Positions 36,269 to 45,855 of a stretch of DNA of 64,000 nucleotides are shown in pieces. The notes beneath the pieces were generated by a model. The model worked only from the letters and a program-made list of their open reading frames with translations, searched no databases and was not told the origin of the DNA. Source of the stretch: Bifidobacterium rousetti (GTDB lineage: Bacteria; Actinomycetota; Actinomycetes; Actinomycetales; Bifidobacteriaceae); contig NZ_PEBH01000010.1 in NCBI RefSeq assembly GCF_008698235.1, positions 1 to 64,000 of the forward strand. The letters run 5' to 3'. A program made the translations under genes and the position numbers. Numbering within the stretch: position 1 is the stretch's first letter; every line of letters begins with the position of its first letter.

Positions 36269-39253
36269 ATGGCGGATACCGAATCCACTGAGACCATCGA
36301 AACGCGCGGAACGCTGCTGGTCGTTGACGGCCATTCGCTGGCGTTCCGCGCGTTCTTCGCTCTTCCGGTCGACAACTTCTCCACATCCTCCGGTCAGGCC
36401 ACCAACGCGGTGTGGGGCTTCTCCTCGATGCTTTCGCAGGTCATCGAGTCGGAGCACCCCGATCGCCTCGCCGTCGCGTTCGACGTGAAGGGCGGCACCT
36501 TCCGCAACACGCTGCTGCCCCAGTACAAGGGCACGCGCGAGGCGGCCCCCGAGGAGCTGCTCACCCAGCTGCCGCTCATCCAGCGCCTGCTGGAGGCGCT
36601 CGGCGTCACCTACATCGAAAAGCCCGGTTATGAGGGCGACGACGTCATCGGCACGCTTGCCACGATGGGCGAGCGCGCCGGATACCGCACGCTCGTCCTG
36701 TCCGGAGACCGCGACGCGTTCCAGCTGATCGACGACCGCGTCACCGTGCTGTATCCGGGTCAGCATTTCAAGGATCTCAAGCACATGACGCCCGATGCGG
36801 TCGTCGCCAAGTACAAGGTGACGCCCGCCCAGTATCCGGATCTGGCCGCGCTGCGCGGCGAGACCGCGGACAACATCCCCGGCGTGCCGGGCGTGGGCGA
36901 CGGGTTCGCCGCCAAGTGGATCAACCAGTACGGCTCCCTCGACGCCATCCGCGAGCACGCCGACGAGATCGGTGGCAAGAAGGGCGAGGCCCTGCGCGCC
37001 AACCTCGACCAGGTGATGCTCAACCGCAAGGTCAACGCGCTCGTGCGTGATCTCGACCTTGGCGTCACGGTTGACGATCTGACGTTCGGTTCGCCTGATT
37101 CCGCGGGCCTCGACCGGCTGTTCAAGGAACTCGAGTTCGGTCCGCGCACGAAAAGCAAGGTGCTCAGGACCTTCTCGAACGGTGACGCGAAGACGTCCGG
37201 TCCCTCCCGTCCGGCCGCGGGCGGGGCCGCTGCGGGCGATGGTGCCGACGTGTCGGGAGACGATGCGTTCGCGTCGTCGCTGCCGATGCCCACGATGGAT
37301 CGCGCCGCGACGCCGACGGACGTGGAGGCGTGGGAGCGCGCGTATCTGACGTCGAATCCGGATGACGGGAAGGGGGATGCCCCGTCGGCCGCCCTCATCC
37401 TCCACGCCGAAGGCGACGCACGCCCCGGCAGGGCCTCGCTCGGGGCGCTCGCACTGGTCGCCGGCATGGACGCCGAAGGCAGGGGAGGCAAGGCCCTCGT
37501 CGTCGACGCCCCGCTTGCAGGAGGTGCAGGGGGTGCAGGAGATGCCGGTGAAGCCGGCGCCGCCGGGAAAGACGATGGCATGGCCGCCGCGCTGACGGCG
37601 CTGCTTTCCCGCCACGCCGGCATCCTCGCCGTGCATGGCTACAAGGAGCATCTGCATCTGCTCGCCTCCGTGGGAGTCACGATGCCGCGCCCCGCGTTCG
37701 ACACCAAGCTCGCCGGCTACCTGATCCGCCCCGACTTCCACGCGGACACGCTGGAACAGGCCGCATCGCAGTTCCTCGACATGCAGTTCGAGGAGGAGAA
37801 GCGGCAGGCCACGCAGGGGCTGCTCGACTTCGGCGACGAGACGGCCACCGGCGATGGCGGCACCGGGGATGGTGCCGGGGACGGCACCGGCGAGGCCGAC
37901 GAAGCCGCGGCCGAGCGTGATCGGCGCGATCGGACGATGCTGCGCCACGCCGTCATCGTCGCCGCCCTGACACGCGAGCTTGAGCCCAGAGTCAGAAAAT
38001 ACGAGCAGATGAAGCTTCTCGCCGACATCGAACTGCCGGTCTCCGAGGTGCTGTTCGGCATGGAGAACGAGGGCGCGAAGATCGACATGCGCCGTCTCGA
38101 CGGCCTGCGCGACATGTTCGCCGCCGAGGCGAACCAGGCGCAGGAGATCGCCTGGGACAACGCCGGGTCCCGTGTCAACCTGCAAAGCCCCAAGCAGCTC
38201 GCCAAGGTGCTGTTCGAGGACATGGGCCTGAAGCCCACCAAGCGCACCAAGAGCGGCTCGTACACCACGAACGCCGACGCGTTGCAGACCCTGTACGTGC
38301 GCAACGTGGACAACGAGCGCGCCAGCGGCTTCCTCGGCGCCCTGCTGCGCCACCGTGAGACCAACAAGCTGCGTCAGATCGTCGCCACGCTCATCGACGC
38401 GGTCAACCCGGCCGACGGGCGCATCCACACGACGTTCGAGCAGACCGTCGCCGCCACCGGGCGCCTGAGCTCGGTCGACCCGAACCTGCAGAACATCCCC
38501 AACCGCAACGCCGCCGGACGCGAGATCCGTTCCGCGTTCGTGCCGGGGGAGGGGTTCGAGTCGCTGATGAGCTGCGACTACTCGCAGGTCGAGCTGCGCA
38601 TCATGGCGCACCTGTCCGGCGACGAGGCGCTCATCGAGGCGTTCAGAAGCGGCGCCGACTTCCACCGCTACGTCGCCAGCCTCGTCTACCAGATCCCGGT
38701 CGACCAGATCAGCGCCGACCAGCGCAGCCATGTGAAGGCGATGAGCTACGGACTGGCGTACGGTCTGAGCACGTACGGCCTGTCGCAGCAGCTCAAGATC
38801 AGCCCGAGCGAGGCCGAAGGGCTCAAGGCCAAGTATTTCGCCACCTTCGGCAAGGTGCACGATTTCCTCGAATCGTGCGTTTCCGAGGCGCGCGAACGCG
38901 GCTACACCGAGACGATGTTCGGCCGTCGCCGCTACTTCCCGGCCCTGCGATCCACCAACCGCGTGGCTCGTGACGCCGCCGAACGCGCCGCGCTCAACGC
39001 CCCGATCCAGGGCACCGCGGCCGACATCATGAAGATCGCGATGATCCGCGCCGATGAGGCCCTGCGCTCCGCCGGACTCGCCAGCCGGATCATCCTGCAG
39101 ATCCACGACGAACTCGTCGTCGAGATCGCGCCGGGGGAGGCCGACAAGGCCACCGAACTCGTGCGAGAGGCGATGGAGGGCGCGGTCAGCCTCGCCGTGC
39201 CGCTGGACGTGTCCACCGGCATCGGATCGGACTGGCAGCTCGCCGCGCACTGA
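36269..39253 (+). CDS. polA: DNA polymerase I
   Basis: 994 residues, longer than most. The 5'-3' exonuclease spans about 10-300 (LLVVDGHSLAFRAFFALP, DRLAVAFDVKGGTFR, NIPGVPGVGDGFA). The middle region (about 310-560) is the 3'-5' exonuclease fold, but the first acidic motif is not recognisable and Ala/Gly/Asp-rich inserts occur, so proofreading is probably lost, as in other actinobacteria. The polymerase domain (about 585-994) has motif A LMSCDYSQVELR (about 765), motif B YGLAYGLSTYG and motif C LQIHDELVVEI (about 943). It acts in gap filling and Okazaki maturation. Confidence 0.96.
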   Translation: MADTESTETIETRGTLLVVDGHSLAFRAFFALPVDNFSTSSGQATNAVWGFSSMLSQVIESEHPDRLAVAFDVKGGTFRNTLLPQYKGTREAAPEELLTQLPLIQRLLEALGVTYIEKPGYEGDDVIGTLATMGERAGYRTLVLSGDRDAFQLIDDRVTVLYPGQHFKDLKHMTPDAVVAKYKVTPAQYPDLAALRGETADNIPGVPGVGDGFAAKWINQYGSLDAIREHADEIGGKKGEALRANLDQVMLNRKVNALVRDLDLGVTVDDLTFGSPDSAGLDRLFKELEFGPRTKSKVLRTFSNGDAKTSGPSRPAAGGAAAGDGADVSGDDAFASSLPMPTMDRAATPTDVEAWERAYLTSNPDDGKGDAPSAALILHAEGDARPGRASLGALALVAGMDAEGRGGKALVVDAPLAGGAGGAGDAGEAGAAGKDDGMAAALTALLSRHAGILAVHGYKEHLHLLASVGVTMPRPAFDTKLAGYLIRPDFHADTLEQAASQFLDMQFEEEKRQATQGLLDFGDETATGDGGTGDGAGDGTGEADEAAAERDRRDRTMLRHAVIVAALTRELEPRVRKYEQMKLLADIELPVSEVLFGMENEGAKIDMRRLDGLRDMFAAEANQAQEIAWDNAGSRVNLQSPKQLAKVLFEDMGLKPTKRTKSGSYTTNADALQTLYVRNVDNERASGFLGALLRHRETNKLRQIVATLIDAVNPADGRIHTTFEQTVAATGRLSSVDPNLQNIPNRNAAGREIRSAFVPGEGFESLMSCDYSQVELRIMAHLSGDEALIEAFRSGADFHRYVASLVYQIPVDQISADQRSHVKAMSYGLAYGLSTYGLSQQLKISPSEAEGLKAKYFATFGKVHDFLESCVSEARERGYTETMFGRRRYFPALRSTNRVARDAAERAALNAPIQGTAADIMKIAMIRADEALRSAGLASRIILQIHDELVVEIAPGEADKATELVREAMEGAVSLAVPLDVSTGIGSDWQLAAH

Positions 39254-39328
39254 CATATCGCGCTGACACACTGCGCTGACACGCCGGCGCCGGCGCACCG
39301 GCGGCGGAACGAAGGAGGAACCGGAATC

Positions 39329-40318
39329 ATGCCGAATCTGAAACAGGTCATCGACGTACTGGAGACGCTGTACCCGCTGCGGTACGCCGAACAGTGGGAC
39401 GAACCGGGGCTCATCGTCGGTGACCTCGTCCGGCCGGTCACGCGCATCGCCTTCGCCGCCGACCCGACGTCGGCGGTCGTCGACGAGGCCATCGAGCGTG
39501 GCGCCGACCTGCTCGTCACCCATCATCCGCTGTTCTTCCGATCGGTGCATCAGGTCTCCGGGCTTGGGTTCCGCGGCGCCATCGTCGACAGGCTGTCACG
39601 CGCCGGTTGCGCGCTGTGGGTCGGACATACGAACGCCGACGCCGCATACCGTGGCGTCGCCCAGGCCGCCGCGGACGGGTTCGGGCTCGTCGACCAGCGT
39701 CCGCTCACGCCCGTCGACGACACGTCCTCCGCGCACGCGGTCGGCTTGGGCCGCGTGGGGCGTCTGAGCGAGCCGGTCAGCCTCGAGACGTTCGCGCGAC
39801 GCGTGGCGGCCGCGCTGCCGGTCGACACCGCGCTCGGCGTGCAGGTGTGCGGCGACCCGGACACGCCGGTCTCCACCGTGGCAGTGCTGCCCGGCTCCGG
39901 CGACTCGCTGTTCGACGAGGTGCGCGCCGCCGGCGTCGACGTGTACGTGACCAGCGATCTGCGTCATCACCCCGTTACCGACGCGATCGAACAGGCCCGG
40001 TACGAGGCGGCGATGCGCGCGGACGGCATCGTGCTCGATCGCGGCGGGAAGCCCGGCGACGGGCAGGTGCGTCCCTGCTTCATCAACACGCCGCACTCCG
40101 CCATCGAATCGATGTGGTTGCGCTACGCCATCGAGGACGTCCCGGCCGCGATCGAACGCGAGTGCGGGGAACGCGTGGACGTCGACTGGCTCCGGCGCAA
40201 CACGGATCCGTGGACGTTCGGCATATACGGAGGCCGCGTCTTCGCGCCGGAGCCCGCGAAGCCGGAATCAGTGGAATCGGCGGAATCGCCGGAATCGACC
40301 GATCGGAAGGCGGCATGA
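39329..40318 (+). CDS. NIF3-like dinuclear metal-binding protein (DUF34)
   Basis: 329 residues. The NIF3 fold has ligands in LVTHHPLFFRSVHQVSG, WVGHTNAD, and a late acidic block. Typical start VLETLYPLRYAEQWDEPGLI. The C-terminus carries a Glu/Ser-rich tail. Members hydrolyse or bind small molecules through two metals, with GTP cyclohydrolase I-like claims; no firm function. GGAGGAA is upstream. The next gene overlaps by four bases. Confidence 0.92.
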   Translation: MPNLKQVIDVLETLYPLRYAEQWDEPGLIVGDLVRPVTRIAFAADPTSAVVDEAIERGADLLVTHHPLFFRSVHQVSGLGFRGAIVDRLSRAGCALWVGHTNADAAYRGVAQAAADGFGLVDQRPLTPVDDTSSAHAVGLGRVGRLSEPVSLETFARRVAAALPVDTALGVQVCGDPDTPVSTVAVLPGSGDSLFDEVRAAGVDVYVTSDLRHHPVTDAIEQARYEAAMRADGIVLDRGGKPGDGQVRPCFINTPHSAIESMWLRYAIEDVPAAIERECGERVDVDWLRRNTDPWTFGIYGGRVFAPEPAKPESVESAESPESTDRKAA

Positions 40319-40956
40319 CCGACATGACAGTCGCGACGAACACATCGACCGCGCTCGACGCCAGCTCCGACGGCATCGACATGAACACGCCCGCGACCGT
40401 GATCGACAGCCGCGAGGTGTACCGCGGCGCGATCTTCCATGTGGACGACATGACCATCGCCCTGACCACCAATTCCGGCGATCAGGTGCGCATCCGGCGG
40501 CAGGTGCTCCGACACGCGCCCTGCGTGGTCATGCTCGTGCACGACACGGCGACCGACCGTTACCTGATCGAACGCGAATACCGCGCGGGCAGCGGAATCT
40601 TCGCCTACGGCCTGCCCGCCGGGCTCATGGACGACGGCGAGACGGTCGAACAGGCGGCGCTGCGCGAGCTTGCCGAGGAGACCGGCATCGCACCCGCATC
40701 CCCGGACAGCATGCGCATCGACCACGTCGGCGACTACTACTCGTCCGAGGGCATGACCGACGAACTCGCCCACATCATGGTCGTCCATCTCGACTCGTGG
40801 ACGCGTCGGGACACCCACTTCGACCCCGACGAGCACGTCGAATCCGCGTGGGTGGACTGGGACACCCTGACCGCCACACGCGTCACCGCCTCCAACTCGA
40901 TCATCGCGATCCAGCACGAGGCCCTGCGTCGCCTGTCCACACGGACGGGGGCATAG
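40315..40956 (+). CDS. Nudix hydrolase
   Basis: 213 residues. A complete Nudix box (GX5EX7REUXEEXGU) is at about residues 103-125: GLMDDGETVEQAALRELAEE then TGI. The preceding IEREYRAGSGIFAYGLPAG is like ADP-ribose and nucleoside-diphosphate-sugar hydrolases. The start overlaps the NIF3 stop (ATGA), so the two are coupled. Substrate not determined. It is the second ADP-ribose-type Nudix gene here. Confidence 0.9.
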   Translation: MTDMTVATNTSTALDASSDGIDMNTPATVIDSREVYRGAIFHVDDMTIALTTNSGDQVRIRRQVLRHAPCVVMLVHDTATDRYLIEREYRAGSGIFAYGLPAGLMDDGETVEQAALRELAEETGIAPASPDSMRIDHVGDYYSSEGMTDELAHIMVVHLDSWTRRDTHFDPDEHVESAWVDWDTLTATRVTASNSIIAIQHEALRRLSTRTGA

Positions 40957-41033
40957 GACAGGTAAAACGTCCAAAACGAACACCCACTGTTCATACAACA
41001 CCACACATTCATTCGATTGGAGGTGCGATACTG

Positions 41034-43181
41034 GTGAGTATGCAGATACGACCGGGTTTAACCTATCCGCTCGGCGCCAGCTACGACGGCGCCGGAGTCA
41101 ACTTCGCATTGTTCTCTCAGGTCGCCGACAGCGTCGAGCTGTGTCTCTTCGACGATGACGACCATGAGACGCGCATCCAGATGACCGAGCAGAACTCCTA
41201 CATCTGGCACAACTACATTCCCGGCCTCCAGCCGGGACAGCGCTACGGCTTCCGCGTGCACGGACCGTACGACCCCAACCAGGGCCTGCGCTGCAACCCC
41301 TCCAAGCTGTTGCTCGATCCGTACGCCAAGGCCATCGAAGGCAACATTGACGGCGATGAAAGCCTGTTCTCCTACCGGTTCTCCTCGCCGGACAACCCGT
41401 ACAACGTCAACACCCTCGACTCCGCGGCGCACACGATGAAGTCCATCGTCGTCAACCCGTACTTCGACTGGGGCAACGACCAGCACCCGCGCATCCCGTA
41501 CCACGACTCCGTGATCTACGAGGCGCATGTGCGCGGCATGACCAACCTCAACAAGGACGTGCCGCCGGACATCCGCGGCACCTACGCGGGCCTCGCGTAC
41601 CCGACGGTCATCGAATACCTGAAGAAGCTCGGCGTCACCGCCATCGAGCTCATGCCGATCCACCAGTTCGTCAACGACTCCTTCCTGCAGGAGAAGGGCC
41701 TGTCGAACTACTGGGGATACAACACCATCGGCTTCTTCGCCCCGCACAACGCCTACTCGTCCGCGGGCGAGCGCGGCCAGCAGGTCAACGAGTTCAAGTC
41801 CATGGTCAAGGCCTACCATCAGGCCGGCATGGAGGTCATCCTCGACGTGGTGTACAACCACACCGCCGAAGGCAACCACATGGGCCCGACCCTGAGCTTC
41901 AAGGGCATCGACAACCGTTCCTACTACCGTCTGGTCGACAACGACCAGCAGCACTACTTCGACACCACCGGAACCGGCAACTCGCTGCTCATGCGCTCGC
42001 CGCACGCCCTGCAGCTCATCACCGACTCCCTGCGCTACTGGGTGTCGGAGATGCACGTCGACGGCTTCCGCTTCGATCTGGCCGCGACCCTGGCCCGCCA
42101 GTTCCAGGAGGTCGACAAGCTCTCCGCGTTCTTCGACATCGTCGAGCAGGACCCGGTCATTAGCCGCGTCAAGCTCATCGCCGAACCGTGGGATCTCGGC
42201 TCCGGTGGTTACCAGGTGGGTGGATTCCCGTCCAGCTGGTCCGAATGGAACGGCCGCTACCGCGACACCGTGCGCGACTTCTGGCGCTCGCAGCCGTCCA
42301 CGCTGCCCGAGTTCGCCTCGCGCCTCATGGGTTCGTCCGACCTGTACCAGATGAACGGCCGCCGACCGGTCGCCTCAGTGAACTTCATCACCGCGCACGA
42401 CGGCTTCACGATGAACGATCTCGTGTCGTACAACGGCAAGCACAACGACGCCAACGGCGAGGGCAACCGCGACGGCGAGTCGAACAACCGCTCGTGGAAC
42501 TGCGGCGTGGAAGGCCCCACCACCATCCCCGACGTCAACGAGCTGCGCCAGCGCCAGATCCGCAACATGTTCTCCACGCTGCTGATCAGCCAGGGCATCC
42601 CGATGATCTGCGGCGGTGACGAGGTCGAGCGCACCCAGCAAGGCAACAACAACGCCTACTGCCAGGACAATGAGATCTCGTGGACCGACTGGGATCTGGA
42701 CTCCACGCGCGAGGACATGTTCGAGTTCGTCTCGAAGCTCATTCACCTGCGCCTCGATCACCCGGTGCTGCACCGGCGTCGCTTCTTCACCGGACGCGAG
42801 CCGGGGGAGGACACCGAGACGATCCCGCAGGTCGAATGGTTCGACCACACCGGCTCCATCATGGACATGGAGGACTGGCAGAACACGCACGCCTTCTCGA
42901 TGATGGTGTACCTCAACGGTTCGGACATCCCCGAGCTGGACTACTACGGCAACCCGATGGTCGACAACGACTTCATCCTCATCTTCAACGCGCACTACGA
43001 GCCCATCCAGTTCACGTTGCCCGAGGAGCGTTACGGCCACAAGTGGAAGCTGATCGTCGACACGCACAACCCGAAGGGTCCGGTGCTGAACTACGAGGCC
43101 GGGTTCACGATCACCGCGCAATCCCGCAGCTTCATGCTGCTGATGAGCGCGGAGCGACCGAAGCAGCCGCGCAACTTCTGA
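41034..43181 (+). CDS. glgX: Glycogen debranching enzyme GlgX (GH13)
   Basis: 715 residues from GTG at 41034, chosen because GGAGG is ten bases upstream; the ATG two codons later is the alternative. It hydrolyses alpha-1,6 branches of glycogen or limit dextrin. A CBM48 domain (about 10-110) precedes the GH13 barrel. Catalytic residues are visible: nucleophile in DGFRFDLA (about 342), acid/base in AEPWDLG (about 382), and the third carboxylate in TAHDGF (about 452). A C-terminal beta domain follows from about 600. Confidence 0.94.
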   Translation: MSMQIRPGLTYPLGASYDGAGVNFALFSQVADSVELCLFDDDDHETRIQMTEQNSYIWHNYIPGLQPGQRYGFRVHGPYDPNQGLRCNPSKLLLDPYAKAIEGNIDGDESLFSYRFSSPDNPYNVNTLDSAAHTMKSIVVNPYFDWGNDQHPRIPYHDSVIYEAHVRGMTNLNKDVPPDIRGTYAGLAYPTVIEYLKKLGVTAIELMPIHQFVNDSFLQEKGLSNYWGYNTIGFFAPHNAYSSAGERGQQVNEFKSMVKAYHQAGMEVILDVVYNHTAEGNHMGPTLSFKGIDNRSYYRLVDNDQQHYFDTTGTGNSLLMRSPHALQLITDSLRYWVSEMHVDGFRFDLAATLARQFQEVDKLSAFFDIVEQDPVISRVKLIAEPWDLGSGGYQVGGFPSSWSEWNGRYRDTVRDFWRSQPSTLPEFASRLMGSSDLYQMNGRRPVASVNFITAHDGFTMNDLVSYNGKHNDANGEGNRDGESNNRSWNCGVEGPTTIPDVNELRQRQIRNMFSTLLISQGIPMICGGDEVERTQQGNNNAYCQDNEISWTDWDLDSTREDMFEFVSKLIHLRLDHPVLHRRRFFTGREPGEDTETIPQVEWFDHTGSIMDMEDWQNTHAFSMMVYLNGSDIPELDYYGNPMVDNDFILIFNAHYEPIQFTLPEERYGHKWKLIVDTHNPKGPVLNYEAGFTITAQSRSFMLLMSAERPKQPRNF

Positions 43182-43208
43182 AGCGTTTCTGTCTCCTGTC
43201 TCCTTCCT

Positions 43209-43249
43209 GTCCGCTGGCTGTCTCTCTGACGAGAGGCCGGCCAGCGGAC
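43209..43249 (+). terminator. Hairpin after glgX, related to the double-hairpin repeat
   Basis: GTCCGCTGGC pairs perfectly with GCCAGCGGAC; the loop holds CTCT-CTGACGAGAG. The CTGACGAG core is shared with repeat copies B and C, and copy C follows 38 bases on. Confidence 0.65.
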
Positions 43250-43286
43250 AGTCGGGGCGAGGAGCGGAAGCACACTCCCGTTGGTC

Positions 43287-43334
43287 GGCCCCCTCTGACG
43301 AGGGGGCTGTCAGCGGCAGCTGACTGGGGGAGAG
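43287..43334. repeat. Double-hairpin dispersed repeat, copy C
   Basis: CCCCCTC-TGAC-GAGGGGG followed by GTCAGC-GGCA-GCTGAC and CTGGGGGAGA. It matches copy B except for a few bases. Confidence 0.85.
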
Positions 43335-43366
43335 AAGTCGGCATCGAAATATCGGCGCGACACGCG

Positions 43367-43397
43367 GTTTGACGAATCGTCAAACTATGGGTAAAGT
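43367..43397 (+). promoter_or_regulatory. tRNA-Leu promoter with overlapping palindrome
   Basis: TTGACG (43369-43374), 17-base spacer, TAAAGT (43392-43397). A 19-base palindrome, GTTTGACGA-A-TCGTCAAAC (43367-43385), covers the -35 box and half of the spacer. Confidence 0.7.
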
Positions 43398-43423
43398 CTC
43401 CATCTGTTGTCTGATCGACACCT

Positions 43424-43511
43424 GCCCGGGTGGCGGAATGGTAGACGCGCTAGCTTGAGGTGCTAGTGCCTATTTTTAACGGGCGTACGGGTTCAAGTCC
43501 CGTCTCGGGCA
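43424..43511 (+). tRNA. tRNA-Leu(GAG)
   Basis: 88 bases. Acceptor GCCCGGG/CTCGGGC with A73, anticodon loop TTGAGGT (anticodon GAG), a long variable arm and T arm ending in GGGTTCAAGTCCC. CCA is not encoded. A normal class II leucine tRNA. Confidence 0.95.
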
Positions 43512-43529
43512 CGGATAACATGCGACTGA

Positions 43530-43555
43530 GGCCTCGTGGAAACACGAGGCCTTTT
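43530..43555 (+). terminator. Terminator after tRNA-Leu(GAG)
   Basis: GGCCTCGTG-GAAA-CACGAGGCC followed by TTTT. Confidence 0.9.
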
Positions 43556-43676
43556 CGTATTTCTGTATCACTCCACTCCGTGCCTTGTCGTCCTGTATGT
43601 ATGCCTGTACGGATGAGGGTCCGATGTGATGGATAGTCTGATGCTGTAGCGTTCGTTGCAGAACAAGGGAGTTGTC

Positions 43677-44348
43677 GTGGAACGTACCGTAAAGATCGGG
43701 GCGAGTGTCGAAGGGTCCTTTGACGCGGATCAGCTCACCGTGACCGTGACCATCGAGGAGAGTCTGGACACCAAGGAGGAGTGTTCCAAGGCGTACAACA
43801 TCAACCTCGCCGCCGTTCGGGATGGGCTCGCGAAGGCGGGGGTGCCGGATTCCGACGTGTCCACCAGACGGTTCACGCTCCGGCCGCATACCGAACGCCT
43901 GTACTGCAAGAAGGGCAGGAACGACTACTACTACGCCAAAACCGTAGTCGAGGGATACGAATACTCCGGCGAGGTCGTCGTCACCACGTCGGAGTTGGAC
44001 AAGGCCGCGCCGATCTGGCTGGCGTTGTCCGACTGCGGTTCCGCGGTCACCTTCGACATGGATTTCGGCATCGCCGACGAAACGCCGGCGCGCAACTCGC
44101 TGCTTGAATACGCCGTGCAGGAAGCCAGGAAGAACGCGGAGATACTCGCCAAGGCGTCCGATGCCGAACTCGGCCCCATCGCATCGATCGAGCACGACTT
44201 CAGCAGGGGCGGACGGGGATACCGAGATGATCGCATGTACGCGCCGACTGGATTCGCAGGTGTCCCCGATGAATCGGCAGCTCCGGAGTTCATCCCCGAA
44301 CCCATCCGCATCTCATGCCGGGTGGATTGCATCTGGACGTTGCAGTGA
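43677..44348 (+). CDS. SIMPL (DUF541) domain protein
   Basis: 223 residues, starting at GTG 43677 behind AAGGGA. The SIMPL fold is seen in VKIGASVEGSFDADQLTVTV, the mid block KAGVPDSDVSTRRFTLRP, and the helix ARNSLLEYAVQEARKNAEIL. No signal peptide, so it is probably cytoplasmic, unlike the secreted members. The family function is poorly defined (oxidative stress in E. coli YggE). Confidence 0.85.
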   Translation: MERTVKIGASVEGSFDADQLTVTVTIEESLDTKEECSKAYNINLAAVRDGLAKAGVPDSDVSTRRFTLRPHTERLYCKKGRNDYYYAKTVVEGYEYSGEVVVTTSELDKAAPIWLALSDCGSAVTFDMDFGIADETPARNSLLEYAVQEARKNAEILAKASDAELGPIASIEHDFSRGGRGYRDDRMYAPTGFAGVPDESAAPEFIPEPIRISCRVDCIWTLQ

Positions 44349-44413
44349 ACCAACCATCATGAAACCCCGGGGTCGGCGTATGCTCTGGCGTATATTCTGG
44401 CAGCCGCGGTTGT

Positions 44414-44881
44414 CTACTTCAGGTATTCGTTGCTGTCGAAGTAGCCGGCGATGTCGTTGCTGTCGGCAATGAGTGTTGGTGCGATGGCGAGCGTGTGGTG
44501 CGCATCTTCCGTGCCGCAGTACACCGTGTCATGCTCCAGAAGCCTGTTGTCGAAGAACATGCGCACGCCGTCCAGGAACAGCGGGCCGACCATGCCGACG
44601 TCGTACCCCGTGCGCTCCTTGACCAGCTCCGGTGAGGCCAGATGGATCTGGTGCAATCCCAGGGCGTGGCCGAGTTGGCGCCATTTCAGGTGCCCCGTGG
44701 CGGAAGCGACGACGGCGAACACGCCCTCCTTGGCCTCGACGATGTAGGTGGCCGCAGCCTTGGCGATGTCGAACACCTTCGCGCCGGACTCCAGGTCAAT
44801 GATCGCGATTTCATGTTCTATGATTCGGGCCTGATCGGGATGCAGCTGCGCGAACTGCCTGATCTGTTCATAACTGGCCAT
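44414..44881 (-). CDS. YbaK/EbsC-family aminoacyl-tRNA deacylase
   Basis: 155 residues, a single editing domain. Members remove wrongly attached amino acids from tRNA. Visible: ATYIVEAKEGVFAVVASATG, GLHQIHLASPELVKERTGYD, and the GMVGPLFLDG block that follows the catalytic Lys in this family. CCGGAGGCA precedes the ATG. Substrate class (Pro/Cys/Ala) not resolved. Confidence 0.85.
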   Translation of the reverse strand: MASYEQIRQFAQLHPDQARIIEHEIAIIDLESGAKVFDIAKAAATYIVEAKEGVFAVVASATGHLKWRQLGHALGLHQIHLASPELVKERTGYDVGMVGPLFLDGVRMFFDNRLLEHDTVYCGTEDAHHTLAIAPTLIADSNDIAGYFDSNEYLK

Positions 44882-44938
44882 ATCGTGCCTCCGGTCAATG
44901 ATATTTTTCTACTTGGGATGGTATTCCGGCGTCGCATG

Positions 44939-45220
44939 TCAATACAGCTGGTCGTGCGATCCGGTACGGGTCAGCACCAGTTGTAGCTCGTCGCGTTCGA
45001 TGCGGTAGATGAGCAGCCAGTCTCCCTCGATGTGGATCTCCCGATACCCTTTCCAGTTGTTGACCAGCGCGTGATCGCGATATTTGGTCGATAGCAGCTC
45101 GCGGTCTTCTGTCATCAACGCCTCTACGGCGCGCCGCAGCTTGTCTTGGTCGTAATGCTTCTTCAGCAGTCCTTTGAAGTCCTTTTTGAACTGCGTGGTG
45201 CGGAAGACGGATCTAAGCAT
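44939..45220 (-). CDS. YafQ/RelE-type mRNA interferase toxin
   Basis: 93 residues. YafQ-like features: TTQFKKDFKGLLKKHYDQDK, DHALVNNWKGYREIHIEGDW and LLIYRIERDELQLVLTRTGSH with conserved His near the end. Such toxins cleave mRNA on the ribosome. It overlaps its antitoxin gene by eight bases. Confidence 0.93.
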   Translation of the reverse strand: MLRSVFRTTQFKKDFKGLLKKHYDQDKLRRAVEALMTEDRELLSTKYRDHALVNNWKGYREIHIEGDWLLIYRIERDELQLVLTRTGSHDQLY

Positions 45221-45473
45221 CCATCAGGTCCTTCATCAGATCGTCCACAGACGAGAACGCGGCACCTTCCCGGGCGTCGGCCTGACGACGGGCCTCCATG
45301 TTCAGCGGGTTCTCCCTCGTGGCGCGGAACGGCATACCGTTGTCGGTCAGAGACTGGCGCAGGAACATGTTCAATGCGGTTGATAGGTCCAGTCCCATCG
45401 ACTCATACAGTTCCTTCGCCTGCCGCTTGACCTGCGGATCCGTGCGGAAAGTGATCGTCGCGGTATCGGCCAT
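45213..45473 (-). CDS. RelB/DinJ-type antitoxin
   Basis: 86 residues. Ribbon-helix-helix start (ATITFRTDPQVKRQAKELYE then SMGLDLSTALNMFLRQS), toxin-binding C-terminus. GAGGAG is upstream of the chosen ATG; a longer frame to 45512 would cross the operator. It neutralises the YafQ-like toxin and presumably represses the pair. Confidence 0.93.
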   Translation of the reverse strand: MADTATITFRTDPQVKRQAKELYESMGLDLSTALNMFLRQSLTDNGMPFRATRENPLNMEARRQADAREGAAFSSVDDLMKDLMDA

Positions 45474-45497
45474 CGTAAGCTCCTCACCAAAGTAGTG

Positions 45498-45525
45498 CCA
45501 ATGTATGAACATTGTAACACATTGG
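45498..45525. promoter_or_regulatory. Operator/promoter of the toxin-antitoxin pair
   Basis: Nested inverted repeats: CCAATGT (45498-45504) with ACATTGG (45519-45525), and AATGT-ATGA-ACATT inside. They lie 25 bases before the antitoxin start, where DinJ-type autorepression acts. Confidence 0.65.
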
Positions 45526-45542
45526 GAGGTGTCGGGGTGAGA

Positions 45543-45855
45543 TCAGAATTGCTTGCGTCGCAGAATCTCGAGATAGTTTTTACGGAAGTCACGCCGGTCT
45601 TTGAACATCTTCCGGTCGGTAGCGGTCTCCTCGCCGGCATCGAATTTCATTGCCGTCAGTTCGATGGTGCACATCAGATCGGCGGCCTGTTCCAGACGGT
45701 AGTCCTTCGGCTGCGCATCACGATATACGACAGCCTCCTTGGACAGCGCATAGCCGATGGACGCTTTCAGCGCGTTCGATACGATTTGCTGCCCATTGTC
45801 GTAGTACACCTTGATTGTTCTGTATGACTGGAATTCGCTAAGATGCGATAAGAAT
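45543..45855 (-). pseudogene. DUF3800 protein, 5'-truncated
   Basis: The last 100 residues of a DUF3800-like protein remain (TIKVYYDNGQQIVSNALKAS, then RLEQAADLMCTIELTAMKFD and ending LEILRRKQF). The frame breaks at 45855, where an 8-bp GC-rich hairpin and non-coding sequence begin. No start codon in good context exists. Family call moderate; truncation clear. Confidence 0.6.

Noticed and set aside
35369..39550. 1393-codon open frame antisense to the ANTAR gene and polA
   Set aside because: It spans two certain genes and their spacer; no domain.
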